DNA of 64,000 bases from the NCBI GenBank assembly GCA_021186555.1, contig JAJKFL010000011.1:35658923-35722922 (forward strand), written 5' to 3'. Source of the DNA: Reticulitermes speratus. Its lineage: Eukaryota; Arthropoda; Insecta; Blattodea; Rhinotermitidae. The position numbers were made by a program, and so were the translations under genes. This document shows, in pieces, positions 36,801 to 51,800 of the stretch. Position 1 is the first letter of the stretch. Each line of letters begins with the position of its first letter. The notes below the pieces were generated by a model. That model was not told the DNA's origin. It made no database searches and saw nothing but the letters and a program-made list of their open reading frames with translations.

Positions 36801-39800
36801 GATAACCTATAATAATTGGATAAAATAATTCACTGCAAGACACTTTGTGCATTACATGCCTATCAATCACACCCCACTTATGAACACAAATGTAACAGTC
36901 ATGATGGTGATTACTTGCTTTCAGCTTTATCACTTTACTTGCACTTACCGCAGGACGGTATAGCTCAGTCGGTACAGCGACTCGCTACGGGCTGGACGGT
37001 CTGGGGATCGAATCCCGGTGGGGGCAAGATTTTCAGCACCCGTCCAGACCAGCCCTGGGGCCTACCCAGCCTCCTGTACAATGGGTACCGGATCATTCCC
37101 AGGGGTAAAGCGGCCGGGCGTGGAGTTGACCACCCACCCCCATCTAGTGCCAGGGTTGAAGAAAGAGTAGAGCTATACCTCTACTCCCCCTCAGCGCTTT
37201 CATGGCCTGTTCCAGGGTGAACTTTACCTTTACCTTCCACTTACCCTGCGGATGTATCCCTGGTGGAACTCCGAAAGGGACACGAAGCATAGCTTCACTC
37301 AGCCCCGGCAGATTCGCTTCAGACGTGGGAGGAGGCACTCCAACAGGCGGTGCTGTGTGGGGAAGTCCGGTGTTAGGTTTATCCTGTGGAGCAGCGGGAG
37401 CAGGCAGGGGGATCTGACTTAACTGGCCATGGGGATGTGGCCCTGGTATCATGCCCACTGGGGCACCAGCTGGAAACAAGCATCTAATGTACAAGAAACT
37501 GTGCAACTTAAAACACTTTGCAGCATTAAACTGGCCTGAATATTATTCAAAAATTTAGTTCTGGCTTCACTGAAAACACACACTGCCTTCCCATTACAAA
37601 GGCTGATTGCTTAATCCTGCAGATCATTCTTTATCATGGCTCATACAAAACACAAATGCATTATGTGGGCAAAACGCAGAGTTTCTGTGAATGAGGCAAT
37701 GGGAAGGACCTGAAAGGAAGTGGTTGCAGCCTGTTTTAAGGCAATAACATTGACTTTGATTTCATGACTGCTAAACGAAAAATCCAATTATTTACTATTA
37801 TAATACAAAGACACAAGACATGAAAGATTAGGTATTATATGACATTTTCACAGATGAAACGTTAACATTCGAATAACATCCATGGATAATCCAAAACACA
37901 TGTTTAAGAAGATGTAAATGATCAATGATCAATCACAATCATTCAAAATCTGCAAACCCTTACTAAATGTGCAATATTTAAAAAAACAAAAAACAAAAAA
38001 CAAAAACAAAGGCCAAGTACGAGCCAAAACACGTTGGGTGGTCCATCCTGGTGGGAACTTATCACGTGCAGTGAACACATCTGTCAAACAGTACTTACGG
38101 CCGGCATTGAACGGGGAGTTGACAGGTTGCGGTACACCTCCAATCATCTGTTGATGCATCATCTGTCCAGTAGGTGGCATCAGCAGTCCCTGCATGGCTG
38201 GAGGTGGGACACCAATAGGGACATTTGGCATCATTCCGTGGCCCATCGCCATGCCCATCGGAGCTAAGAGGCCAGAAGAAAAGAAACAATACAACTATCA
38301 GCAAGTCCGCAGCGATCAGCTCAAGCTCAAAAACTGTCACGAACAAAAATATGAAAAGTAACGATAAGAAAGTATCACAAGCACGTATGAAATAACTGAC
38401 ATGCATTATTAGACACAAAATTAAATTATGGTAGTCTCAATGTACTGGACTTGGGCCTTCCATGATCACCCATTTTAATACTACTGTGAGAAGTCATGGG
38501 CCCTGTTTAAGTGGGCGCAGGTCAGGAAGGGTTAACTCAAGGGACAGAACTACCAGTATCCACAAGACTACAATCTGAAAAATCCCCGTCGTGAAAACCT
38601 GAAAATAATACTGAACACTTCCCAACCATTTCTAAAACCTACGTCTGTCCACTGATGTTTACTCACTCATTCTGTAGTCTATCTTCTCCTGACAATTTGC
38701 GTACATCTCCAGGTACATCATCATCTCCTGTAGCCTTCTTATCCCTCATCTCCTTGATAGCTTTTTCCACTTCACATTGCAAATTATAAAGGCCTCTCTC
38801 ATCTTCATCTACTTCAGCTTCAGGTTTGACTTCTAGGTGTTCTGGTTGATTAGCTCGATCGTAGAGCTCTGTGATATAATTCTCCCAAATTTACAGTATT
38901 TGTCTCTGATCTATTATTATATTCCCTTGAGAGTCTTCGATGCCAATGTTTTGAATCCCATGGTTTTCTATACAACCTAGTTCCTTTGTCTTCATGTACA
39001 TTAAATAATAACGTCCTGTTCTTTGAAATTGCACGATCTCGTCGCATATGCTCTCAAAGATATTCCTTCTTGGCGTTGTCCATGGCTCTTTTCAATTCGT
39101 TCCTCAGTCTTCTGTAGTTCTTCCTTCCTTCCTTCTTCATTGTTGACATTCTTCCATTTCCTTCGTTCATCCATTTTACTGATCGTCTCCTGTGTAATCC
39201 ATGGTTTTCTTGCTCTCCTCTCGACTTTTCCAACCAAATCACTCATAGTATCTAACACACATTTCTTGATAATGTTCCACTGCGGTTCCACATTCCCACT
39301 TTCACATTTGATTGCACCAAGTTTTTCTTCTAGACTATCGTGTACTTTCTGTCGTTGAGCATATAGCTTCTCCAAATCCCATCTTGTTTTTTGCTTTTAG
39401 AACTGAAGTTTACTATGTGGAAAAAAATTGCACTTTTACATTTCTTATGCATCTGTTGGCCTCTACATACAAAAAAACTTATCCAATATGTCACAGTTAC
39501 ATGTTACTCAACATTAGGGTTTTCTAGGACATATGCTGCGCAGTCTGTTACGCTACATAATGTAACATCTGTAACTGCTGGACAACATAATGTAAAATCT
39601 GCACAGTCGGTTAGACTACATAATGTGATGTCCCTAATCTTAACTTTCACCCTGTTAAAACAACCTCAAATATCACACAATACTGAATGTTTATAAGGAC
39701 TTCTACCATTTTGTGGCAAAGCTCAATACACAGCACAAATGAAACAATTATTATGTTGGAGGACACCTATAGTATTGGCAGGACGAATATCCTGACAACA

Positions 39801-42800
39801 CCTCAAAATCCTCTCATCATTATTGCAAGTCTCAAGAAGCAAAGAGGATATGGCACCCTCTGTCCTGCTGGTAACTTGCTGTACCATTAACAACCTTCAT
39901 GCTTTCTTACACAATCTGTGTTCTTGTACAGGGTCATTATTTTATCAGAAAATTATCAGCTGCCACTTACTGCTGGCTCATTTACTGTATTGACCTAGCC
40001 CACACAGCCGACCACCCACGTGTGACACAGTAGTGATCGGAAGTAACAAACGATAGTTGTCACACAAGTGACGACCCCACATTTTGCTCTATTTCATGTC
40101 ATGAGCTCATCAGTGAGCTACTCTCTTATTCTCAATTTCATCTTCTGGTTAGGATGCAATTTTGTAGCAGGCTAATAAGCAGTCATTCTGGAACAAGCAG
40201 CTTTCTCTACCTTCAGAACAAAGTGACTAAACAACAGTCTGACACTCGTACACTACGTAATTCTGTGTCTTGGCTTTCAACTGAGAAAACCGGCCCAGAG
40301 AAAGAGCTTAAATTCTGACCTGCTTTCCCATTGGCCACATGCCCATCACTGAGGTACCACAATTCCACAATGCTTCTGCTACACCTACAACTGGATATGA
40401 AAAGGCAGTAGAACACATCTGACATTCAGTTTACTGCATTCATAATACGTCATACCCGGTACGTTACGCAGGTGTGCAAAACGAGAACAACTACCGTGCT
40501 ACAGGTTTTTTATCACAGCATCATTTGGCCTCACAGTAGCCTCAGCAAAAATAAGTGTCATATCCGAGTCTGCACGTGATTTCAGATCAACTAGTCAGAA
40601 TGTAAGAGCTTCTCACAGCCTCATGTTCAGTATTAACGACTCACAATCATTCTGTTCCATCTTCTGATGATGACTGCTTATTATAAGTTTACTTCATTGT
40701 TTTGGGGATATGTGGTGTCACCCCCCAAAAATAAATACAATGTTAAGAATGCAGTTCATTCATTCCATTGAGGCAGTTACTATTCATAAGAATTCCCCAG
40801 CACATTGAGACATTTGTCACATCTTGGCACACATTTAAAAGTTTGGTCATGGTAGTTCACTCACTTGTATTTTTGAAAAAAGAAAAGAAAAGAAGAAAAA
40901 GGGGGGGGGGGGGGGGGGCAGGTAGGAGGAAGAAAGCTTGAATGCACTTTGGGTCACTGAAGCAATACCTGGTGGTCACTAATTCCACAGTACTGATGAA
41001 GTGGAAAAGGCTATTTGTGAAGGGCTGAATATGCAAGAGCCGAATTCCTGCCAAAGCAGAGTTTTCGAACTTGTGCCAAGATGGAACAATTTCATCAATG
41101 TGCACATAAATTATGTTAAAAAAATAATATTTCTGTGGAATAAATGGGCTACAATTAACATTTTTAACACTTTCACTGCCAAAGCCGAATATATTCGATT
41201 TAAGTATTTGCGTTTTAATTTGCCAGCGCCGACTTTATTCGATCTAAAGTTTACTCTGCTCTTTTGCCTTAAATAGGCCACGCACACAATAAGTTCTTTC
41301 AGGAAACACATTTTACATCTTTATTAAAACCTGGCTGACAACTAGAAAATATATATGCATTTTATATATAATTTTATATATAATTATATTTTATAATTTA
41401 TATGACGACGCACTAGTTGTTTAACATTAAAAAAAAAATCGCTGGCAATTTAACACCGCCGGGGATTTAAATGCCCCGCAGTGAAAGTGTTAATGACACC
41501 TCACTCAATCTGTATGACCTAGGGAACCATATTTGTTGAACATTTTTATATGACAGTTACTTGTGGTGGTATTGCAAACACACATGAATAATGAGCAGCA
41601 AATGTGTTTTGAAGAGGGTGACATTATGCAAACAAATCTTTCACTATGAGACGCAACTTACGAGGTACACTGGGAAGAGCAAAGGGTGACACCATGGACA
41701 TTGCACCAGGTGGTGGTACACCTGTTATCGTTCCAGCCATTCCAGCTGGGATCCCCGGCAGTCCGGGTGCAGACAATCCTCCCTCTGGTGGTCGCAGGGG
41801 GGGAGGTTGTGAAGTGTCAACTCCAACAGCTGGTGCGGCAGAAGCAGGTACAGGCAAACCTTCAGGGAGTGGAATGAAGCCAGGAGGTGGGCCTGCCACC
41901 CCCATGTCTCCAGGAGGTATCTGGTCAGGACCAAGCACTGGAGTGGATGGAACAGAGCCCTGCTGTTCCTGTTGTTGCTGCTGTTGTTGCTGTTGCATGT
42001 GGCCTGAAAGCAAACCACATGTATCGATACCAGCCACCTCTCATATACAAGAACAGTCTTGACGCTGGTGAATAAATGGGACTGGTACAGCTATCATGAA
42101 TATCAGAATCAATTTTCAGTGTAAAATGCATATTTGGTTCCAGGAACTTATGAAATATGCGTAACAAGAATATATAAAGCAACTTCAAAAAGCACAAGGA
42201 AGTATAAGAATTTATTTTTAATAAAACACAGGCACATTTTGGAAGCATAAAATCCATCAAAAGATTGAGGGACAGTCTCATTCCACAAAGCACGAAAGTA
42301 AGCAAATTCACATAATAAAAGATGGAGCTTGACTTAGCTGAGAACGATCTGTATAATAGCATGAGAGTGATGGAAGCATGCATGCCAGCCATGTGGTCTC
42401 ATCCTAATTACCTGGAACCAGTCACAGAAGGCCAAAACTTCACTTCATTTATTCGAACGTCTTCTACCAGTAGGTGTGGAGGGTTTACAAAGAACTTTCC
42501 ACCTCTCACGGTCTCGAACTACAGCTCTTACTCCATTCCACTCAATTCTTCTTTCCTTCAAAATCTTCTATATGTGTTCTTTCCCCAAGTCTGTTGGGGC
42601 CTTCCTTTGGGTCTCTTCCCCTGTGTTCTTGCTCGTCAGGCCATTTTGGGGTACCTCTTATCCCCCATTCTTACAACATGCCACAGACATCTCAAGTGTG
42701 TTAATTCTATAATTTCTTTGAGGGAATTACTCCTAATCCCACTGTTATTGTTTCATTCCTGATCCTGTCTCCTTTAGTCTTCCACTCTATCTTCCTTAAA

Positions 42801-45800
42801 TGTCCCCATTATATTTGGAGGACAAAGGCCATGATTCACACCCCATATGTTATTATAGGGATATATGTATTAAATGGATAATCACAGAAGGTGAAAATCC
42901 CAAACAGCAAGACTCTACTGTATCCTTCTAGCTGAATCAACTGCAGAAGTTCAGGGAACTGAAATCTTGGGATCAGAATATGCCTGCAAGCATGCCCAGT
43001 AGACTGCAGTATGCTCTTCGGTCATTTCTTCTGTGTTTTTCTATGCCCAAAGAATGTCCTTACAAAACACCGAAGAGCTGCTTATGCTGTGGTCAATAAT
43101 GCAACTTCAACCTCTGCCAATACAAGTTATGTGAAGGTAGCAGTACTGCTCACAATGCCAAGACATTTTTTGAAAAGACCCTTTCCAAGGTCATGGCATG
43201 GACAGTAAGTAAAACTGCGATTTCACAGTAACCCTCACAGACTGTTATATATATGAGTGGATCCACAGAAGGGTTATATGTGGAAATCATAACTCAAAAC
43301 TGCAAATGCCAAGATTTCCCACTGGAATTTCTAGCTTTATACTAGTAACCATTATAACAGGATACCTAAAACCGAACAGATCATGCATTCACCAACAGAC
43401 TGCAAACAAAATGCTGAAAGGCATGGAACAAACACGTAAGAAGTGCTTGGTAAGTAAATTTCCCTGCCATAAAAATGCAATGACGATATTACAACACGAA
43501 ATGTAGCCAATTTATTCCAATGAAGTAACGATGATTTTCAACGTAACCCCACATACACAGACGCATCTGTCTCATCTTGGCACGTTTCAGAGTAACACTG
43601 AAGCGGAAATGGCCGTTCATGAATGGTTCTACCACAACGGAATTTTCAAACTCATGCCAAGATGGGAAAAATCAGGTACATTTAACACTGTAATATCACT
43701 TCTCACTTAATGTCTATGTTCTAGGAAACCTTACTTATCAAACGTCCTTCATTTAACTACAAGAATTCCAATCATACTCACTCTTAATCCAGTCAGGAAC
43801 AGTTTCTTCATCAATCATGCCACCTTCCTCCAGAGCATCCAAATCAGATTCCCGGGTAAGTTTTGCCCACGGGATATAGGAGACGCCGAAGTCTACTTCC
43901 CAGTAATCCTTCCATTCCTTCCCCTTAACACCCTTACCCGGAGCCCAGGCCAGCTACATGAACAAAAGATTAAAATTCACATTTACACCACTGTCACCCA
44001 CTATGGTCTACACAAGTGTAATGGCAAATATACGTGTTGGAGGATACCTATAGTATTGCCAGGATAAATATCCTGGCAACACCTCAAAATCCTCTCATCA
44101 TTATCGCAAGTCTCAAGAAGCAAAGAGGATATGGTGTCCTCTCTCCTGCTGGTAACTTGCTGTACCACAGTTTCCTGTATACCTACACCTTTCCTTACAT
44201 TCCAATGAAAGGTGAACTTATGGAATCACCATGTCTGTGTGTGTGTTCACCCCTCTTAGCACAGTGGTCACTACATACACCACATGATTCAACAGTGAGA
44301 CACTGCAATTTGCCTACACACTGTACAACCTCAATGTTCACAAAGCTGATCACCCATTTTTAGGTGCGTTCGCCTCTACAAGTACAGTGTGATCCTTCAT
44401 GGTGTAAACAACGAGTGGCAATATACCGGATTTACCACTCAATGTTTATGAAGAGATTTTACTATGGATGCAGATTTGAATAAGTGTCTTGCAACATAGT
44501 AATTTTAAAATAATTTATGTAACACTGTACAAAGACATTTTAATGGTCTGCTGCCACTATATACTTTACCATATGACAAAGCTGTATAACAACACTGTAT
44601 ACGTCTTTATGTATTGATACTCCCTGAAAATGGCTAAAGACAGCAGCCAAAACATGCAGGAGTGCTTTATATTTTTAATATGTGTAATTTTTTGGTGATA
44701 AACAGACTATTTGTGACAGATTTATCATACCTCAGGAATGAAACTAACCATACTCACCGTGATGGCTTTCCCCTGAAGCTTGTGATTCTTTAACCTCTGC
44801 AAAGCCCTGTACGCGTCTTGTCGCCGATTCATACAGATAAATGCACAGCCTCTTGGAGGAATCAAGTCAATGGACACAATGTCCCCATATTCACCAAACG
44901 TGTCCGACAGCTCTTCCTGGTGCACCAACTTTGACAGGTGCCCAACCCAAAGGGTGGTACTGCATACTGAAAGATGCAGGCAATTACATCTTATAACAGA
45001 ATCACTTACAGCTCAAAAAAACACAGTCGCTGCCAAGTCTGTCAAGCTGTTACACTTTACTAACCAGAAACAGGGCATAAACATATCCTGAAGATTTCAC
45101 GGTAAAAAAAATTCAATAAAATCTTCTCGGGCTGATGAAGATTTCATGGTAAAAAAATTCAACAAAATCTTCTCGGGCTGATGAAGATTTCATGGTAAAA
45201 AATCAACAAATCTTCTCGGGCTGATGAAGATTTCATGGGGGAAAAAATTCAATAAAACCTTCTTGGGCTGATGAAGATTTCATGGTAAAAATTCAATAAA
45301 ATCTTCTCGGGCTGATAAAGATTTCATGGTAAAAAAATTCAATAAAATCGTCTAAGGTTGATGGCTGCATCAGGTGGTCCTAACATACCAATGGTTCAGA
45401 GCCTGACTCTGTCTCCACTGTCAGTGTCCTGATATTGCTCAACACTCTGTCTGAACACCTGGCATGACTGTCAGCCCAGTACGATTGTACTGACTCGATA
45501 AATACTCTGTTACTATACTTGTGGCAGGATACTGACTTGGGGTGTAACAGGTTTCATCGCAAAGATGAATGGACTGGGAGCACAGATAATTACAACAGAA
45601 AAATATAGGTCCAATAATCATTTTCCAAATTAATGTCACATGCGGTGCTCACGACAGTGTGAAGATTATGGCTTTCTGGAATGTGACGTCGTTTGGTACA
45701 CTCGTACCATTCTTTGAAGGGGCGTGTTGCCGCCATTTCAGGGCAAAAGAGGAAGGCAGCTGGTCCATCTGTGGTACTCATCTACCAAACAATAGTGTCA

Positions 45801-48800
45801 CATTCCAGCAGACCACAGTCTTGTTAGCCAATTAAATTCAAAGTAAACATACACTCCTACTGCAATACTCGATCCTCATTTACTCTTCATGATCTGGAAA
45901 GACGGGATTTTTGATCTTCCCATACTATGGAGCTGGAGGCCATATTTGAACTTGGTACTGGAAATGCAACTCGAGCAACTCAAACATGTACACCTCCACA
46001 ACACTAATACAACACGTGGCTGTTAAAATTAATACACACAATATATATACGTCTCTCATCCCGTCTGTAAGGCAACATAAACTCACCACACAGATGATCC
46101 TTCTTAATAGGAGGTAAGCCTCGTTTCCGCCTTTCCCTTTCTTTTTCACGTTCTTTTTCTCTTTCCCTCTCTCGTTCCTTCTCTCTCTCACGATCTCTTT
46201 CCCGAGACCTTGTTCTGAAATTTAAATCATATTAACTGAATTCAACTGCATTTCTCTGATACAATTCTGGGATGATTTTTCATGAACAAAACCTCTTTTA
46301 CAGTTTTTGTACTTTATTATAGGGCAAATTTCAGTGCACAGTGTCAACTCACTGGGAACAACGTACAGTGCGGCCCACATTTAACACATAATTTCAGTGA
46401 TGCCAAGTGAATAAAGAAACAGGTTGGAAGGATGTGGACTGGGTTAATCTGGCTCAGGACAAGGACAAGTGGCAGGTTCTACAAATAGTGTGAATCGGAT
46501 TGCCCAAGGAACTACTACCTTCTAAAGGACTCTGCTCCATGGACTGTGAGTCAGTTTGGTCCCAAAATAAATAATCTCAATATTAAAGTACCTCAATTTA
46601 AAATTTTCCTCGGGTTAGTGCACGAAAATTAAGACCTTACTATGTACAACCAAAGACACAGTAAATCATTAGTTTGTGTGAGATGCATTACATATGGTAG
46701 AACTCTACCAAACCCATCCACAATAAATCAGCCGATATTTCATCATCCTACGGCTTTCAAAAAACCTCTACCTTTCCGGTTTTTAACCAGTACCTTGTAC
46801 ACATTACTCATTCTCCCATGCGCTACATAGCCCACCCATCTTGTCTCCCATGATTTGTGACCCTCCTTGTATACAGGATCCACTTCACATGTTTCAGAAT
46901 CCAGTGACAAATAACACCCTCAGAGAGAATGTACCCTTTCTTTCTAATCACAAAGGCAGAGCTCAGCTCTCACAAGTATACTTTTCTAACCAGATAATGG
47001 ACAGGGTCCAAATGAAATTCCTCTATAACAATACTACATATTTACCAATACATCACTACTCTGACAGAACTCACCTTCTCCGTCGAGATCGAGACCGTGA
47101 CCTTTCGTCAGAACCAGATCTTGAACGCGATCTTCTCCCACGTCTACGACCACGAGACCTCGACCGACTTCGCCGCCGGCGGTACACTTTAGAGTTGTTC
47201 AATGACGGACTTCTCGAACGACTTCGGTCCAAATTGATAATTTCTATAGAGTTTGTATCTGGGCTGTTAATAAAAAATAAAATCATGAACCAATAAGTGA
47301 ATATAATACTGGAAGATTCTGGTCTTCAGGGCTGTGATGCCACGTTGTTGGACGAGTTCTTCCTGACATTTCTTCAAAATGTTAGGAACCACTCACCCAA
47401 ACAACATGGCATCACGTTCCAGAAGACAGAACCCTAAAGTACACTGCTATTAAAACGTCAAGATCCACAAATATACTACTTTCTGAAAACTACCATCTTA
47501 TGGGATATACTTCAAGTACTCTGATACCTACTTAACAACACTGTTAAAGGAACCTGTTGCACCTCCATCTTCATGGCAGAAGTCACACAATGAAGATCTT
47601 CAAGCACATTCCAGGTTATTATGAAATCCAAAATTTCATCACTGTGTTTACAACAGCCCATGAACTGGCCTTATATTAAAGCACTTCAATCATGTTCAAA
47701 CCTTCATAACAATTTCTCAAAGTCTTACATATTTAGCACAAGAAATCACTATCAGTCATCGAGGCAAGATGGTGTTTAACGTGCATACACTTTGGAATGT
47801 TAAAGCACTCAAGGAAAGTATGTGTATCTGCATGTGTATTGTTCTATGTAGGTAGAAACCATGCAAATGACTGGCACAGGGTATTTTATATAAGCGAAGA
47901 AATTGGCAATTTGAAGTTGCAAGTAGACGCAGAAAGCTGTCTGTACAGTGACTAAGACGACTGGTTGATGCCTGGACAATTCAGCTTCCATTCCCTGCAG
48001 AAGCAGCCAGTTTTCGCTTCACCATCGCATCCAGACAAACTGTGGGGCCCACCCGACCTCCTGTCCTCAGGCATAATGTCTTCACGACATGGCGTTTCTT
48101 TACAAGTACTGGTGTATTCGGAAAGTAAGTACTGTTTGCGAATATTTCCGCCGCAGCGCTGAGTTAGTGATTTTACGCATGCATCCTGTCTTCCCTCATT
48201 CACTGGCAAGCCACAGACGCCAATACGAGAAATGCAGATAGTGTTTACTTATTGTTCTCTGCGTTAAAAATGTTCAAGATGATCGAGTGCCCTGCCGACT
48301 GTGAAATCGGTCTGTTATCAGTTTTTTGAATGCAAGAAATGTGAAACCGGCTGATATTCATTGTCAGATATGTGAAGTATACGGTGAAAATGCCACGAGT
48401 GATGGAATGGTGAGGAAATGGGTTAGAAAGTTCAACGAAGGTCGTGATAACGTGCATGACAAGCCGCGGAGCGGCCGGCCATCTGTGGGGTCAGTGGCGG
48501 CCACGTTCTACGAGGAGGGGATACAGAAACTGGCGCCCCGTTATGGTAAATGCCTTAATAATGGTGGAAACTATGTCGAAAAGTAGTTTAAGGTATGGCG
48601 AATCTGATAAAAATAACATATTTTGAAAATAAATATCAGTTTTTTTAATAGCCTAACGGTACTTACTTTCCGAATATGCCTCATACAAGGCATGAGCCCT
48701 CAAACCCCAAACCAAGCACACCCTGTGTCATAACTTACCCTGTTCTTTCTACAAATTCCACCTCAGAATCTGCCTGCTCTCCATCCTCAAGAGGACTCTC

Positions 48801-51800
48801 TTTCCGTACTGGACCATGTCCACCAACTAAATGGTCAGTTGAAAGTGTTGGCAGATATCCTGGTGGGGGCTGAGACATGTCCATCACTGGGAAAGTGTAG
48901 GCTGGCTTATGTTGGTCAAATTCATGCTGCTCGTATCGCAAAACTTGAGGCGGCGGTTGCTTGATGTCGGGGGGCTTCAAGTCACATTCCGAAGCAAAGG
49001 GAAGATTCTAAAATAAAACACACGACACACTTCAGTTTCTACTGTGATGCATGAAGGCAACTACAAGAAAAAAGGTAAAGGTAAAGGTAAAGCAATCCCT
49101 ATACAGGCCTGGACAGGCCCTTAGGATTCCAGAAGGTTAAGGCTCCCAGATTTCTAGACACTCGGCACATGAAGGTGGTAAGGTTGTCAGCTCTACGTAC
49201 TGGCTGCTTTTACCCCCAAGGAAATATTCCTGGTACTCATTTCTGTTAGAGGCTGAGTCGACCCTAGGGCCATAGTGCGACGGAAAGGATTATGTCAATG
49301 AAAAATTCCAATGACACCATCGGGAATCAAACCCGCGACCTTCCGGCTTGTAGCGCTACAACAAGACCAATAAGAAGTGAAGTAACATGCCATGTTTATA
49401 TGAAAATTTAAAGCTAATGTAAAACCAGAAATTAAAAACACATGCACACATTTCTGTCAAGATCAAAGACATTATACAGGTTCTTGGTAGCATATAACGA
49501 ACATGATAGCACATAAAATATAACTGAATCTGAGGCACTCACAGGGACAGTCTGAGCCAGATGTTTGTCAAACTCTTCCTCCTGCTGCTTCATCTCCTGC
49601 AACTTCCTCAGCTTCTCCTCCACTTCATGCTGTTGCTGCTGCCCCATCTGCTGCTGTAGGTTCTGTAGCTGCCGCATCACCTCAGGGTTTGCCAGTAGGC
49701 TGCAAACATTCACACATTTTTGATGGCAAAACACAGTCATGACAACTTGGCATTTCTATACCAATCTTGTACATACACAACATCTCAAAATGGTCAACAT
49801 AACTCACAGAAACTTAAAAAATATTTTAGATCCATGGAGTTGATTCTACAGTGAATGCATGTAGAAGCCAACCCTGTTAGTTCAGATTAACCACATGACA
49901 GGCCAGAGAACTGAGGTTTTGATAGTTTGCTGCCCGGTCAGACTGACAGCACACATGGGTGGGTTGCAGTCAAAATTACAGAGGACAGGTGAAATTGCTG
50001 GCTGGGGTAAAACTGAAGCACACAGAAAATGACCCGCGGCAGTGCCACAAACCTCGAAGTGAAACAGGTTTTGTACAGTTTTTTTTCTTTTCCAACGGCT
50101 TGACAGCCCCTAGGGGGCCTAGACTGCCTCACTGTTTGAGGCTTCACGATCACACTTTAGACCACCATACTTGGTAGGACTACTCTGGACGAGGGACCAG
50201 CCCTTCGCAGAGACCTCTACCTGACAACACACAACATCCACAAGAGACAGACATCCATGCCCCAGCGGGATTCGAACCCACAATCCCAGTAAGCGAACGG
50301 CTGCAGACCCACGCCTTAGACCGTGCGGACACTGGGATCAACTTTGTACAGTTACTATACCATTAACATTAATTTGCACACATACCTTTCCAGGCCAGTC
50401 GACTGCTGTGGCTGCGGTGATGGTGCAGCATTGTCATCATCATCCTCTGACCCATAGTCAAAGTCTAATAACTTCTTGTCAAACTTCACCTGATCTGCTT
50501 CCTGACGAGCTGTTGCATCCTGCTGCTTCAAAAGGAGCTGCTGCAAATGTTGAAGCTGTTGAATTAAATTTGTGTCCATATTGTTGCTGCTCTGGTTAGG
50601 AGTCTGTGAACACAACACATAGTTAACCACAGTTCATAATGAAATCGTAGCTTATGGAGTGATAAAGTAGGAAAACTAAATCTAAAAGGCCCTGGGGCAA
50701 GAGTTCTCATGTTATCTGACAAGCATTATTTGCCACTGCCATTATCCTGCTACATGTGTCGGTAGTCAGCTCAGTGGACTAGGAAGTCATTATGGTAAAT
50801 GTAGCTCATCTATTCCAATGAAGTATCATTAGTTTTGGGCATAATTCCTGTGCACATTGATGCCATTTGACACATCTTCGCCAAGTTCCACAATAATGCG
50901 TAAGCGCAAAGGTCTGTGAAAGGCTGCAGATGCAAGAGCACAATATCTAATGCAACAAAATTTTTACTCATACCAAGATGCGACAAATGCATCAAAGTGC
51001 TCAGGGCCTCCTCATTATCGAGGCTTCACGATCACACTTCAGACACACCACACTTGGTAGGACTCCTCTGGACGAGTGATCAGCCCGTCACAGAGACGTC
51101 TACCTGACAACACACAACACTCACAAGAGAAAGACATCCGTGCCCCCGGTGAGATTAGAACCCACATTCCCAGCAAGCGAGTGGCTGCACACCCACACTT
51201 TAGACCGCGTGGCCACCGGGATCGATGAAAAATAATGATACTTCAGTGAAATAAATGAGCTACACTTCAACATTGTAATGAATCCTCATTTACTTCTTCA
51301 ACATCCTTCATATAACATTACCTGAGACTTTCCTGGTAGAAGATTAATTCCCACTTGTCCAGATAACTGCAGAAGTGTGGTGCTTGTCATCTCCATCTGT
51401 GCTGGATTCATATTAAGCCACATTGCCGTATTTGTAGCTTCCGGTTTTCCAGCATTCAGGGGAGTTTTGTTGATGCTCGATGTCCTGTTCACAACTGAGG
51501 GTGGAGTCTTACTGACGGCACTCATGTTCAGAATTCCTGATATCGACCCGTTACTTGCGTTCGATACGTTTGCTTGCTGCTCCTTGTGGATAGGGTGGTT
51601 TGGGTCCGCCAGATCAAACAGTGGCTGAATTACTTCAGACTGAAAAACTGAATTTTTCTGCCAGAGATTCAGTACTCGAATAACCTTACTCTGAAAAGCA
51701 AAAAGCAGTTCCAGTACAAACTGATGATACCTACTTTACTTGAATATCTTCAACCTACAGTTTAAGATTATGTCCACATTACAGAGTAGCATTTTAAAAA

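Noticed and set aside
41646-42062. Gly/Pro-rich plus-strand frame with poly-Cys
   Set aside because: Antisense of the poly-Gln and Pro-rich exon 12.
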